Shown in pieces: positions 25,644 to 34,474 of a stretch of DNA of 64,000 nt; position 1 is the first letter of the stretch; every line of letters begins with the position of its first letter. The position numbers and the translations under genes were made by a program. The notes below the pieces were generated by a model. It saw nothing but the letters and a program-made list of their open reading frames with translations. It was not told the DNA's origin and did no database searches. Origin of the DNA: Dawidia cretensis (GTDB lineage Bacteria; Bacteroidota; Bacteroidia; Cytophagales; Cyclobacteriaceae); the NCBI RefSeq assembly GCF_018598175.1, contig NZ_JAHESE010000009.1, forward strand, positions 62,001 through 126,000, written 5' to 3'.

Positions 25644-28136
25644 CTATTTACGATTCCAGTCGGCCGGCATCTTTTGGCCACGCAGGTCGACAAACGACAG
25701 CGTTTCGTCGCCCGCGTCGTCGTTGACGAAGTGACGGTATTGTGCGCGCAACGCCGGCGTTTCCACTACCTTCTTCCACTCACATTCGTAGTTTGCCATG
25801 AGCTCTTTCATTTCTTTCTCCAGCATGGCGCCTATGCCGAGCGAGTCTTCTACCACTACCTGGCGCAAATGCTCCAGGCCTCCTTCCATCTTATTAAGCC
25901 AGGTCGCGGTACGCGTCAGCGGATCGGCTGTCTTGATATAGTACATCAGGAAGCGATCGATCAGCCGCACACACGTGTCCGTGTCGACGTCCGTCACCAA
26001 CAGCTTCGCGTGCTGCGGACGCGCACCGCCGTTACCACAGACATATAGATTCCAGCCTTTCTCCGTCGCAATAATGCCGAAGTCCTTTGACTGTGCTTCC
26101 GCGCACTCGCGTATACAGCCTGACACAGCGCCTTTAAACTTGTGCGGCGCCCGCAGCCCCTTGTAGCGGTTCTCGATAAAGACAGCGAACGACACCGAAT
26201 CTTGCACGCCGAAGCGGCACCACGTAGAGCCTACACAGCTTTTGATCGTACGCAACGACTTGCCATACGCATGACCGCTCTCAAAGCCCTCCTGAATCAA
26301 TTCTTCCCAAATCAACGGTAGCTCGTGCACCTGGGCGCCAAACATGTCGATTCGTTGACCTCCGGTAATCTTGGTATAGAGGTTATACTTTTCAGCAATA
26401 CGGCCGATCGCCATCAACTTCTTGGGCGTGATCTCCCCCCCGGCAATACGCGGTACGACCGAGTACGTACCACCACGCTGAATATTGGCCAGGAAACGGT
26501 CATTGGTATCCTGGATCGTCGCCTGCTCGGCAATCACTTCATTCCAGATACTCGCCAGCAACGAAGCGACCGCGGGCTTACAAATCTCGCAACCGTCGCC
26601 TATACCGTGTTTGTCCAGCAGCGCATCATAGGTACGAATACCTTCTACTTTAATGATATCATACAGATCTTGTCGCGTAAATGAAAAGTGCTCGCACAGG
26701 GTCTTCTTTACCACCACGCCCAGGCTTTCGAGTGTCATCTTCAACACATCATTCACCAACGGTGTACAACCACCACACCCTGTACAGGCCTTCGTAGTCT
26801 TTTTTAGATCATCGAGCGTACGGGCGCCCTTGTCTTTGATCTGACAGATCAGATCACCTTTCGTTATATTTTCACACGAGCAAATCTGCGCTGTGTCCGG
26901 AAGACTTTTTACCCCTGCGCCTTCGTCCTCTTTTCCCGGACTGCCGATGATGAGCGTCTCCGGTTGAGCCGGCAGCGGAATTTTATTCGCCACCATCTGG
27001 TGAAAGATATTATACTGACTGGCATCCCCCACGAGAATACCGCCTAGTAGATGCTTCCGGTCGGCCGAGATATTGATGCGCTTGTACACACCGTTGCAAC
27101 GATCCTGGAAAGCAATCGGTATACTGCCCGGAGTTTCACCAAACGGATCTCCAAAGCTTCCCACATCCACCCCCAGCAGCTTGAGTTTGGTCGACATATC
27201 GAAGCCCATAAATTTTTTGGACCGGTCACCCGTCAGCTGACGTGCCACGACATCGGCCATATCATAGCCGGGAGCCACCAGGCCGTAGATCATGTCATTA
27301 TGTACGGCTGCCTCGCCAATGGCAAAGATATGCTCATCGGTTGTACGCAGATAATCATCTACTTGTATACCCCCGCGGGCATGCACGGCAAGGCCACACG
27401 CCTTCGCCACTTCATCCCGCGGGCGAATACCCGCGGAGATCACCAGCATCTCTACCGGCAACGCTGTACCATCGGCAAACTCCAGGCCGGTAATACGATC
27501 TTCACCCGCAATACGTTTGGTAGCTTTACCCGTATGGATCGTAATACCGATCTGTGTAAGCTTATGCGCCAGTATGGTAGCACCAGCCTCGTCGAGTTGC
27601 CGCGGCATCAGGCGCGGCGCAAATTCAACAACGTGCGCCTCCAGATTCAAATCTACCAATGCCTTGGCCGCTTCGAGGCCAAGCAAGCCGCCCCCCAATA
27701 CCGCCGCCGTACGGCAGCGCTGACCATACTCGATAATCTGATTCAGGTCTTCAATTGTTCTATATACAAAAACCCCATCCAGCGCCACACCGTCCAACGG
27801 CGGCACAAACGCACCCGAGCCCGTTGCCAGCACGAGGTAATCGTAATGGTCTGTAATACCATGATGCGTGCGAATGGTCTTGTTCGTCCGGTCAATCTCT
27901 GTTACCAGCTCGCCCGTATGCAGCGTGATCCCTTGCTCATGATACCACCCGCGCGGAGCCATCAACAGATCGTCGGCCGTCTTACCGGCAAAATACTCAC
28001 TGAGGTGCACCCGGTCATAGGCCGGACGGATCTCTTCACCGTACACCGTAATGCGTATGTCGCCAGACAGCTTGCGCAGCTTCTCACACAGCTTAAAGCT
28101 GGTCATTCCATTTCCCACCAGTATTACGTGCTTCAT
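25644..28136 (-). CDS. nirB: NAD(P)H nitrite reductase large subunit
   Basis: An 830-residue enzyme. Two dinucleotide-binding motifs ('VILVGNGMTSFKLCEKL', 'TAAVLGGGLLGLEAAKAL') are followed by a BFD-like [2Fe-2S] region ('CSCENITKGD ... CTGCGGC', about 420-470) and the siroheme/[4Fe-4S] reductase domain with 'CVGSTWC' and 'CIRECAEAQ' (C-x5-C, C-x3-C, about 640-685). It reduces nitrite to ammonium. The ATG at 28134-28136 is used; the longer frame starts at TTG. It is divergent from cobA, which makes its siroheme precursor. Confidence 0.95.
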   Translation of the reverse strand: MKHVILVGNGMTSFKLCEKLRKLSGDIRITVYGEEIRPAYDRVHLSEYFAGKTADDLLMAPRGWYHEQGITLHTGELVTEIDRTNKTIRTHHGITDHYDYLVLATGSGAFVPPLDGVALDGVFVYRTIEDLNQIIEYGQRCRTAAVLGGGLLGLEAAKALVDLNLEAHVVEFAPRLMPRQLDEAGATILAHKLTQIGITIHTGKATKRIAGEDRITGLEFADGTALPVEMLVISAGIRPRDEVAKACGLAVHARGGIQVDDYLRTTDEHIFAIGEAAVHNDMIYGLVAPGYDMADVVARQLTGDRSKKFMGFDMSTKLKLLGVDVGSFGDPFGETPGSIPIAFQDRCNGVYKRINISADRKHLLGGILVGDASQYNIFHQMVANKIPLPAQPETLIIGSPGKEDEGAGVKSLPDTAQICSCENITKGDLICQIKDKGARTLDDLKKTTKACTGCGGCTPLVNDVLKMTLESLGVVVKKTLCEHFSFTRQDLYDIIKVEGIRTYDALLDKHGIGDGCEICKPAVASLLASIWNEVIAEQATIQDTNDRFLANIQRGGTYSVVPRIAGGEITPKKLMAIGRIAEKYNLYTKITGGQRIDMFGAQVHELPLIWEELIQEGFESGHAYGKSLRTIKSCVGSTWCRFGVQDSVSFAVFIENRYKGLRAPHKFKGAVSGCIRECAEAQSKDFGIIATEKGWNLYVCGNGGARPQHAKLLVTDVDTDTCVRLIDRFLMYYIKTADPLTRTATWLNKMEGGLEHLRQVVVEDSLGIGAMLEKEMKELMANYECEWKKVVETPALRAQYRHFVNDDAGDETLSFVDLRGQKMPADWNRK

Positions 28137-28170
28137 TTTCAAACGATTTAGTAGCTTGATGCCTTATTTT

Positions 28171-28229
28171 TAAGTAATAATACGTAAATAACACTGTATT
28201 ACGCAAAACATTTACGTATTATTACGTAA
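28171..28229. promoter_or_regulatory. TACGTA repeats in the nirB/cobA divergent promoter
   Basis: The exact inverted repeat TTACGTA-TTAT-TACGTAA is at 28212-28229, and a degenerate pair TAAGTA-N4-TACGTA at 28171-28186 has the same 10-bp spacing. It can serve both nirB (minus) and cobA (plus). Confidence 0.6.
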
Positions 28230-28241
28230 AACAATAGCATC

Positions 28242-29018
28242 ATGATGCGAAGCGAAGCAAAAGTTATGTTGGTCGGCGCCGGGCCCGGCGATCCGGAGCT
28301 GATCTCTGTAAAAGGGCTGAAAGCAGTCGCCCAGGCCGACGTTCTATTATATGATGCCCTGGTCGCACCGGCGTTGCTGGAGCAAGTCAAGCCTGGCTGC
28401 CGGTTGGTATATGTGGGAAAGCGTCGCGGCCACAAGGCTTTTGAACAAGAGGAGATCAATGCGCTACTCCTCTTCTATGCCCAGCGGCATGTCACCGTCG
28501 TGAGGCTCAAAGGAGGCGACCCGTTTGTATTCGGTCGCGGCCACGAAGAGCTGATGTATTTACAACAGCACGGCATCGCGGCCGAAGTAATTCCAGGCAT
28601 CTCCAGTGCACTGGCAGCGCCCGCCGCCGCGGGTATTCCGCTCACCAAACGGCACGTCAACGAAAGCTTCTGGGTAGTAACCGGTGTATTGAGCGATGGC
28701 TCGCTTGCCGGCGACCTGTATCACGCAGCCCAATCGACGGCCACCGTCATTATATTAATGGGAATGGCCCAACTGCCCGAGATCGTGCGGCTCTTCAGCC
28801 AGGCACGCTCGCCGCTGGAGCCCATCGCCATAATACAGAACGCCACCTGCGCCGATCAGCAGATAGCCATCTCGATGCTCTGCAACATTACTGAAACGGT
28901 CCAGCAACAAGGCCTGACCTCTCCCGCGGTAATGGTGATCGGCAAAGTGGTCGACGAACATACCCTCAACCACGCGCTGACATTGCAAAAAGATCCTTAC
29001 CTCGTAAAACGCTCCTGA
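28242..29018 (+). CDS. cobA: Uroporphyrinogen-III C-methyltransferase
   Basis: A 258-residue SUMT. 'VGAGPGDPELISVKGL' near the start, 'LKGGDPFVFGRG' near 88 and 'PGISSALAAPAAAGIPLTKR' near 115 are the family landmarks. It methylates uroporphyrinogen III to precorrin-2, the first step to siroheme for NirB. There is no fused or adjacent precorrin-2 dehydrogenase/ferrochelatase, so that step must be encoded elsewhere. Divergent from nirB, 2 bp before the next gene. Confidence 0.94.
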   Translation: MMRSEAKVMLVGAGPGDPELISVKGLKAVAQADVLLYDALVAPALLEQVKPGCRLVYVGKRRGHKAFEQEEINALLLFYAQRHVTVVRLKGGDPFVFGRGHEELMYLQQHGIAAEVIPGISSALAAPAAAGIPLTKRHVNESFWVVTGVLSDGSLAGDLYHAAQSTATVIILMGMAQLPEIVRLFSQARSPLEPIAIIQNATCADQQIAISMLCNITETVQQQGLTSPAVMVIGKVVDEHTLNHALTLQKDPYLVKRS

Positions 29019-29020
29019 CC

Positions 29021-29491
29021 ATGACAACAACGGCAATCGAATACTTCGCCTTCGAAGAAGACTTCGTCGAAGACAACGTACGGTGTATTCCCATGATCGT
29101 ACGCTACAAACTGGATGCTTGCCTGGTCAAGCTTAAACTCGCCGAATGGAGCCGGATGACCGTAGAAGAGCGCTCACTATTAGCGGTGTTGCCCTGTGAA
29201 ACAGCCATGGAAATAGAAGAATACCGGAATTTTCTCTGCGACATCATACACCTCCGCACCGGGCAGCATGCAACGCCCCTATCCCCGGCGGCAGCCTATA
29301 CTCCGGCACGCTTACAACACATGCCGGCAAGCCTGTGCGAAACATTAGACCAGCAACGGTATACCGTGTCGTCTGAACAATGGCATCGCCTCTCTGTCTT
29401 ACAAAGGTTCGCATTGGTCAAACTGAGCACGTCGACACACGAACAAAAGAACTTTCCCCATGCCCTGCGCGAGTTTAATCTTCTACAATGA
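29021..29491 (+). CDS. Nitrate-reductase-associated protein
   Basis: A 156-residue soluble protein. The opening 'FAFEEDFVEDNVRCIPMIVRYKLDACLVKLKLAEW' and 'EERSLLAVLPC' match the conserved nitrate reductase-associated family (Nitr_red_assoc), which is found next to assimilatory nitrate reductases but has no defined biochemistry. The last third has no recognised feature. It starts 2 bp after cobA and is surely co-transcribed; its 3' end overlaps the convergent mobA gene by 9 bp. Confidence 0.85.
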   Translation: MTTTAIEYFAFEEDFVEDNVRCIPMIVRYKLDACLVKLKLAEWSRMTVEERSLLAVLPCETAMEIEEYRNFLCDIIHLRTGQHATPLSPAAAYTPARLQHMPASLCETLDQQRYTVSSEQWHRLSVLQRFALVKLSTSTHEQKNFPHALREFNLLQ

Positions 29492-30040
29492 AGGCCAGTC
29501 GGTGGGATAATTTACATTCAGAAAAATGCCTGCATCGGAAGGCTGTATCATACTGATAACTTCGTTATTCAATACCTGTTGCGGCCCAATCGTACCCGCG
29601 GCCACATAGCGCTGTAAGACCGGCAGCGCCGCCGGCTCCCAAATGGTAAGTAACGGCTCCGGCATCCTCCGTGCCGGATTATAAAAACACGTCGCGATTT
29701 TCCCGGAGTCACGCGCCTCCACCAACTGCAAAATCACCTGACTATCCACCCGCGGCATATCTACAGCCACTGCCAGCCACGCACGATCCGGATACTGCTG
29801 CAGCGCACTCATAATGCCGTTCAACGGACTCCGAAAATCAAACGCATCCGTCACAACGTTCCAGCTACCATCAACCTCCTGGTCCTGTCGGCAGGAAAGA
29901 AAAACATCCTCACAATACGCCGCTATGGCACGCCGCAAGTATTCCCGCTGTGGTACGCCATGAAATTCGAGCAACGCCTTATCGCGTCCCATACGCGAGC
30001 TATACCCACCACTCAGAATCAGCCCATTCAGTATCGCCAT
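29483..30040 (-). CDS. mobA: Molybdenum cofactor guanylyltransferase (MobA-like)
   Basis: A 185-residue nucleotidyltransferase with the signature 'LILSGGYSSRMGRDKALLEF' at the N-terminus and 'VAVDMPRVD' near residue 95. It should add GMP to molybdopterin, giving the bis-MGD form needed by the nitrate reductase of this locus. The ATG at 30038-30040 is used; a GTG lies one codon earlier. It overlaps the stop of the lipoprotein gene upstream (ATGA). Confidence 0.9.
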   Translation of the reverse strand: MAILNGLILSGGYSSRMGRDKALLEFHGVPQREYLRRAIAAYCEDVFLSCRQDQEVDGSWNVVTDAFDFRSPLNGIMSALQQYPDRAWLAVAVDMPRVDSQVILQLVEARDSGKIATCFYNPARRMPEPLLTIWEPAALPVLQRYVAAGTIGPQQVLNNEVISMIQPSDAGIFLNVNYPTDWPSL

Positions 30041-30573
30041 CACTTTACCCGCTTCATGGGAAATTGCACTGACTTTTCCCCCTGCATCCCCGAAATTACC
30101 GCCACCATAGAATCCTGGGTAATTTGCGTGTAGGTGATACGCTGCGGAAAGTCATGCGCCGGGTTTTCAAAGATCATCTCCTTCTCCGTTACCGTTGTCT
30201 CGGTAAACGTTATCGGCTGTCCACTATTCTGATCGCGCACCGTCGGAATATAGAGTAGTTTACCACCGCGCATTTCCAGGTTCACAACCTCCGCCGAAAC
30301 CGTATCCTTCCCCACCACAAAACAGCTTCTTCCGGTGTACGTTGAGTCATCTTTCATTCGCCAGGCCTCGTATAACACCCCCCGCGGCGTGTTATTCCGC
30401 CATTCCCCCAACAACCACGCGGCCTCCTCCAATCGCCTCCCATCAGAAGTGTTCGTCTCTATCGGCACTGCTGCCGGCTCCGCTGGACGCGTTCGATTAC
30501 AAGCACTCAACGTAATAGCTAACATCAATGCGAAGACATCCTTTCGTAAAAAGGCGTAATTTTGTATATTCAT
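30040..30573 (-). CDS. Lipoprotein with a DUF6265-like domain
   Basis: A 177-residue lipoprotein, with lipobox 'LSAC' at about residue 25. The rest follows the DUF6265 pattern: 'WLLGEWRNN..GVLYEAWRMKDDSTYTG', 'DTVSAEVVNLEMRGGKLLYIPTV', and 'FENPAHDFPQRITYTQITQDSMVAVISG'. Function unknown. Its stop overlaps the mobA start, so the two are translationally coupled although no functional link is evident. Confidence 0.8.
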   Translation of the reverse strand: MNIQNYAFLRKDVFALMLAITLSACNRTRPAEPAAVPIETNTSDGRRLEEAAWLLGEWRNNTPRGVLYEAWRMKDDSTYTGRSCFVVGKDTVSAEVVNLEMRGGKLLYIPTVRDQNSGQPITFTETTVTEKEMIFENPAHDFPQRITYTQITQDSMVAVISGMQGEKSVQFPMKRVK

Positions 30574-30605
30574 AATCAGGCAAATATTTTTAACAAAGTT
30601 TATAG

Positions 30606-31055
30606 CGACATGATAGCGTCCTTAAACGATATTTCAAGCGTAGCAAAGCCACTCCGAAGCTATTCAATAACGCACGATCCAAGATACTGAAAAATACACC
30701 CATCTTCGCGACTGAAACACATCCCCTCCCCACGACCCCCGCGTCATCCTACACCCGTGAGTTCTGCCAGTTTCTGGAATATCGCCTGGGCGATGCCTTC
30801 GTGTATTCAAACAAGGAAGCCATTCACGGCTTTTGGTGCGGCGGTGTTGACACTCCCTACTTCGACTACAAACTCGCCCGTAAGCACGTAAACGATACAC
30901 GAAAAATCGAAACCAGGGCCTGGATTGGCCCAAGCGGCCAGGAAGAGTATGCCTTGGTCATCCACTTCGGCAAATACGCATTACGCCGCTACGCGAAAGG
31001 TAGCTCACTAAACGACTGCGTCCCCAGTCCCAACACGGATGACTGGTTATCATAA
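30606..31055 (+). CDS. Unrecognised protein without a clear start codon
   Basis: This plus-strand frame is open from 30606 and looks coding throughout ('YTREFCQFLEYRLGDAFVYSN', 'FDYKLARKHVNDTRKIETRAWIG', 'ALVIHFGKYALRRYAKG'). It has no ATG; the only in-frame alternative near the middle is GTG at 30801, which would cut off protein-like sequence. An ATG in another frame at 30610 runs only 26 codons. Either a frameshift separated the gene from its start or the start is unusual. Confidence 0.4.
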   Translation, partial: RHDSVLKRYFKRSKATPKLFNNARSKILKNTPIFATETHPLPTTPASSYTREFCQFLEYRLGDAFVYSNKEAIHGFWCGGVDTPYFDYKLARKHVNDTRKIETRAWIGPSGQEEYALVIHFGKYALRRYAKGSSLNDCVPSPNTDDWLS

Positions 31056-31442
31056 ATACTACCTCCAAAACGGTAGAAATATACCTTCGATAGGGTAACA
31101 GAAAATTAATATTGTACGATAATTGCCTAAAAGGTACGGCGCATGGTTATTCCCATTGCGCAAGATCCCTATCGCCAGGGGCATAGTTTTTTGTTCAAAA
31201 AAAATGCGTAACTTTGGCTAGTTAATGGAAGGTGATTTTAATTCACTATTCGGTCATTCTTTGATAGTTGCTAGCCTTCCCCACATAGTTCATCACTGCT
31301 TAATCTTAACTAACGAGAGCATTTTTTACAGCTTAAACGTCCACATTTCGCCACAACGGCCCCAGCTACATAGTGTCGTGGGACTTCCGAAACAGGCGTT
31401 TGCACGTAGTTACGATCATTTTATTAATCTTTTGAACAACAC
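31056..31442. other. 387-bp intergenic region upstream of the desaturase
   Basis: Contains a perfect TAnnTTTG element, TAACTTTG, at 31209-31216 in plus orientation, with TTG 15 bp upstream (shorter than normal). If used it leaves a leader of about 220 nt before the desaturase ATG. A 73-codon plus-strand frame at 31225-31446 is not protein-like and is not called. No other structure was seen. Confidence 0.4.
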
Positions 31443-32600
31443 ATGAATCACTCTGAAACAGGGCAATTCTCACAGGTAAACAATCCACTGCCCGCCGCAA
31501 AACCGGTGACGTTTGCCGGCACACAACGTGACTTTACGACCACCTTGAATAAACGTGTCAACGAATACTTTCGGGAGAACAAAATCAACCGTCACGGGGA
31601 TGGTGAGATGGTGCTGAAGACATTTTTTATGTTCACCCTGTATTGCCTGCCTTACGCGCTCGTCGTGAGTGGTGTGCTTACCAGCCCACTCTGGGCACTC
31701 GCGAGCATCGTCGTCATGGGCCTTGGCCTGGCGGGCATTGGACTATCGGTCATGCACGACGCCAACCATGGCGCGTATTCAAATAAGGGCTGGGTCAACA
31801 CCTTGATGGGCTACTCACTAAACCTGGTTGGTGCCAATGCTTTTAACTGGAAAATGCAGCACAATGTGTTGCACCATACCTATACCAACGTACACGAAGA
31901 GGACGAAGACATTAGTCCCCGGGGTGTGCTGCGGCTTACGCCGCATTCGTCCTGGAAGCACATGCACCGGTATCAGTTCATTTATGCCTGGTTCCTGTAC
32001 GGCCTGATGACCATTGTGTGGCTGTTCTTTAAGGACTTTGTACGCATCGTGCGATATGGCCGCGACGGATTGGCAAAAAAACACCACGCCAACATTGTAC
32101 GCGAATGGTTCATTCTGATTGTCTCAAAGCTGGTATATATCAGTTATATCTTTGTAATCCCCATGGTGGCAACATCGTTCCTGTGGTGGCAGGTCCTGCT
32201 GGGTATAATACTCATGCACTACATTGCAGGCTTTATCCTGGCGATCATCTTTCAACCGGCGCACGTCGTGGAAGGAACAGAGTTCCCGCTTCCCAACGAT
32301 GACAATATGCTGGAGAATAACTGGGCCGTGCATCAGCTCCACACCACCACCAACTTCGGCAATAGCAGCCGCTGGTTCTCGTGGTATGTAGGCGGACTCA
32401 ATTTCCAAATCGAACATCACCTGTTCCCCAATATCTGCCACGTACACTACCGGAAGATCTCGAACATTGTACAGCAAACGGCGGCGGAATACGGATTGCC
32501 GTATAAGAGCACCCGAACCTTTATGCAGGCGCTGGCTGGCCACGCCAGGCTGTTGAGGGAATTAGGCAAAAGACCGGTACTCGCACCTGTGCATGCCTGA
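31443..32600 (+). CDS. Membrane fatty-acid/acyl-CoA desaturase
   Basis: A 385-residue membrane di-iron desaturase. The three His boxes are HDANH (105-109), HNVLHH (140-145) and the pair HQLH (297-300) with QIEHH (322-326). The Q-x-x-HH third box is typical of front-end (delta-5/delta-6-like) desaturases and related bacterial enzymes. Two pairs of hydrophobic segments lie at 55-103 and 222-272. It should introduce a cis double bond into membrane acyl chains. It is a single gene, ending in a strong terminator. Confidence 0.92.
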   Translation: MNHSETGQFSQVNNPLPAAKPVTFAGTQRDFTTTLNKRVNEYFRENKINRHGDGEMVLKTFFMFTLYCLPYALVVSGVLTSPLWALASIVVMGLGLAGIGLSVMHDANHGAYSNKGWVNTLMGYSLNLVGANAFNWKMQHNVLHHTYTNVHEEDEDISPRGVLRLTPHSSWKHMHRYQFIYAWFLYGLMTIVWLFFKDFVRIVRYGRDGLAKKHHANIVREWFILIVSKLVYISYIFVIPMVATSFLWWQVLLGIILMHYIAGFILAIIFQPAHVVEGTEFPLPNDDNMLENNWAVHQLHTTTNFGNSSRWFSWYVGGLNFQIEHHLFPNICHVHYRKISNIVQQTAAEYGLPYKSTRTFMQALAGHARLLRELGKRPVLAPVHA

Positions 32601-32634
32601 GCTTAAACGCCATTCGGACCATTAGAGCTTTTTA

Positions 32635-32668
32635 GGAACTCGCCCGGTGTGGCGAGTTCTTCTTTTTT
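32635..32668 (+). terminator. Rho-independent terminator of the desaturase gene
   Basis: GAACTCGCC-CGGTGT-GGCGAGTTC is a perfect 9-bp stem followed by TTCTTTTTT, a textbook intrinsic terminator about 35 bp after the stop. Confidence 0.85.
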
Positions 32669-32708
32669 ACACCCATCGTAACACGCCGGCAAAGTAACGT
32701 CAGCCCGG

Positions 32709-32743
32709 AAAAAAAGCGGGGCCTCTCCTTGCAGAGAAGCCCC
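32709..32743 (-). terminator. Rho-independent terminator of the GH16 gene
   Basis: GGGGC and GCCCC with an inner TCTC/GAGA pairing (one mismatch) form the stem; on the minus strand seven T residues follow. It is 27 bp after the GH16 stop. Confidence 0.75.
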
Positions 32744-32769
32744 AGGCATATAAACACATTAACCCAATG

Positions 32770-34230
32770 TTACTTCACGAAATTCCGGCTCACGGTCTTC
32801 CCGTTGCGGATAAACGTCAGCGTGTAGAAGCCCGGCTGAAGGGACGACACGTCCACCTTTTTAGAACCTTTCGTCGTCAATACTTTTTTACCTGATTTAT
32901 CGAGAATCTGCAGGCTGCCTGTGGAAAGATCTTCCGACGACACTACGTTGAGCTCGTTGGCTACCGGGTTGGGATAGATATCAAACGCGGCCGATTGATC
33001 TGTAGCAACCTTTGCACTTTCTACCGGAGCTGCCGCGGCTGCACCTTGACGTGTGATACGGATCCAGTTCAGGTTCCAACCACCGGTCTGTGCAAACACA
33101 CCGAAGTTATAGGTGCCTGCATTCACATAAACAGTATGCGAAACCGTTGTCCAGTTTTGCCAACCACCCGTGTTCGGCACATCGAGCGCGCCCAATACGG
33201 TAGAACCAGCATTGAGGTCAGCCGACAGACGGCCACCACCATTCTGGCTGGCAACACGATACTCGATGGTGTAGTTACCCGAGGTAGGGAAGTTTACATT
33301 GTAGTATGCCATCCAGTCGCTCGCGTCGATGTACCCAACGTTCAGCCCACCCCCTGCATCGGTTGTAGCTTCCGTCTGTACGCCCAGCATGGCACCATAG
33401 TTTTCGGCTTGAATCGTTGTGCTGGGAGCTGGCGGGTTGCCACCACCGTCCTGGTATACCTTCACGTAGTCAACATAGTACTTCGCTGGAAGCGCCGCGT
33501 CGTTAATATTCCATTGCGGCCAGCGGCCACCGACGGCCAGGTTTAATAAAATAAAGAAGTTGTTGTGGAACTCATGCGTGCCGTTCACACCGTTGGTGAT
33601 GTCAACCACGTGGTACTGATTGCCGTCGATGAACCAACGGATCGTGTTCGCATTCCACTCGATCGTGTAGACGTGATAACCGGTTACGTTGGTATTGGTT
33701 GATCCGCCGTAGTAGGCATATTGGTTATTGTTATCGGACCAATGCACAGTACCGTGAATGTCGCTGCCGGTGTTCACGTGTTCCATGATGTCGATCTCAC
33801 CGCATGCAGGCCAACCCGCGCCGGTGCTGATATTGTCACCCAACATCCAGAAGGCAGGCCATGATCCCTGGAAGTTCGGCATAGCAATACGCGCTTCGAT
33901 CTTACCATAACGCCATGACTTGCGTCCCTGCGTTTTCATACGGGCCGAAGTATAGGCGGAACCACCAAAGTTCTCGCGGCGCGCGGTGATCACCAACTGA
34001 CCATTCTCTACCGTTGCGTTCTCGCGACGATAGTACTGTAACTCCTGATTACCCCAGCCATCGCTGCCGGTGCCCGTCTCGAACACCCAGTCAGAGCTGA
34101 TACCATTCGTAAACTCATCCTGCCAGACCAGCTGCCAGTTCTGTGCAAAAGCTCCGTTTGCCGTCACTGCCAGCAAAGGCAACAGCAACAACCGAAGGTT
34201 TTGTACCATCTTCGTAATTATTTTTCCCAT
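32770..34230 (-). CDS. Secreted GH16 beta-glucanase with CBM6 and T9SS sorting domain
   Basis: A 486-residue enzyme. Signal peptide to about residue 30 ('GAFAQ'); GH16 domain 33-262 with the catalytic 'GEIDIME' (Glu145, Asp147, Glu150); CBM6-like module 270-395; C-terminal T9SS sorting domain 415-486 ('YPNPVANELNVV ... GFYTLTF'). GH16 enzymes with this motif hydrolyse beta-1,3- or mixed beta-glucans (laminarin type). ATG at 34228-34230; another ATG seven codons later is possible. The upstream direct repeats match those of the chitinase operon. Confidence 0.92.
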   Translation of the reverse strand: MGKIITKMVQNLRLLLLPLLAVTANGAFAQNWQLVWQDEFTNGISSDWVFETGTGSDGWGNQELQYYRRENATVENGQLVITARRENFGGSAYTSARMKTQGRKSWRYGKIEARIAMPNFQGSWPAFWMLGDNISTGAGWPACGEIDIMEHVNTGSDIHGTVHWSDNNNQYAYYGGSTNTNVTGYHVYTIEWNANTIRWFIDGNQYHVVDITNGVNGTHEFHNNFFILLNLAVGGRWPQWNINDAALPAKYYVDYVKVYQDGGGNPPAPSTTIQAENYGAMLGVQTEATTDAGGGLNVGYIDASDWMAYYNVNFPTSGNYTIEYRVASQNGGGRLSADLNAGSTVLGALDVPNTGGWQNWTTVSHTVYVNAGTYNFGVFAQTGGWNLNWIRITRQGAAAAAPVESAKVATDQSAAFDIYPNPVANELNVVSSEDLSTGSLQILDKSGKKVLTTKGSKKVDVSSLQPGFYTLTFIRNGKTVSRNFVK

Positions 34231-34327
34231 AGCATAAACATTAAAAGTGAAACAATCCATTAACAGGGTCAGTTGCCGGCAACCGACACACAATGTTAGG
34301 CAGCAGAAAAAGAAAGGGGGAATGTAG

Positions 34328-34359
34328 TTATTGAGCGGTATTGCGTATTTATTAAATGG
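34328..34359. promoter_or_regulatory. Paired 11-bp direct repeats upstream of GH16
   Basis: TTATTGAGCGG (34328-34338) and TTATTAAATGG (34349-34359) are spaced 21 bp start to start, about 98 bp before the ATG. The same arrangement (TTATTGAATGG twice, 21 bp apart, 104 bp before the ATG) precedes the chitinase operon, and both are preceded by TGTAG. Confidence 0.6.
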
Positions 34360-34409
34360 TACAGCCTGCTTGCGAGGAAAAATATATAGCCGTAACGGTC
34401 TTTCATTAA

Positions 34410-34442
34410 AAGGGAATATCGCCATTACGGCGATATTCCTTT
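34410..34442 (-). terminator. Intrinsic terminator of the chitinase operon
   Basis: GGAATATCGCC-ATTAC-GGCGATATTCC is an 11-bp perfect stem, extendable by a wobble and two A-T pairs. On the minus strand it runs into TTTT. It begins 33 bp after the stop of the large chitinase. Confidence 0.8.
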
Positions 34443-34474
34443 GTTCATCTTGTTTAAATCAGTACTTTAATTCT

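Noticed and set aside
31225-31446. 73-codon plus-strand frame before the desaturase
   Set aside because: It overlaps the desaturase start and shows no domain or coding character; more likely leader sequence.
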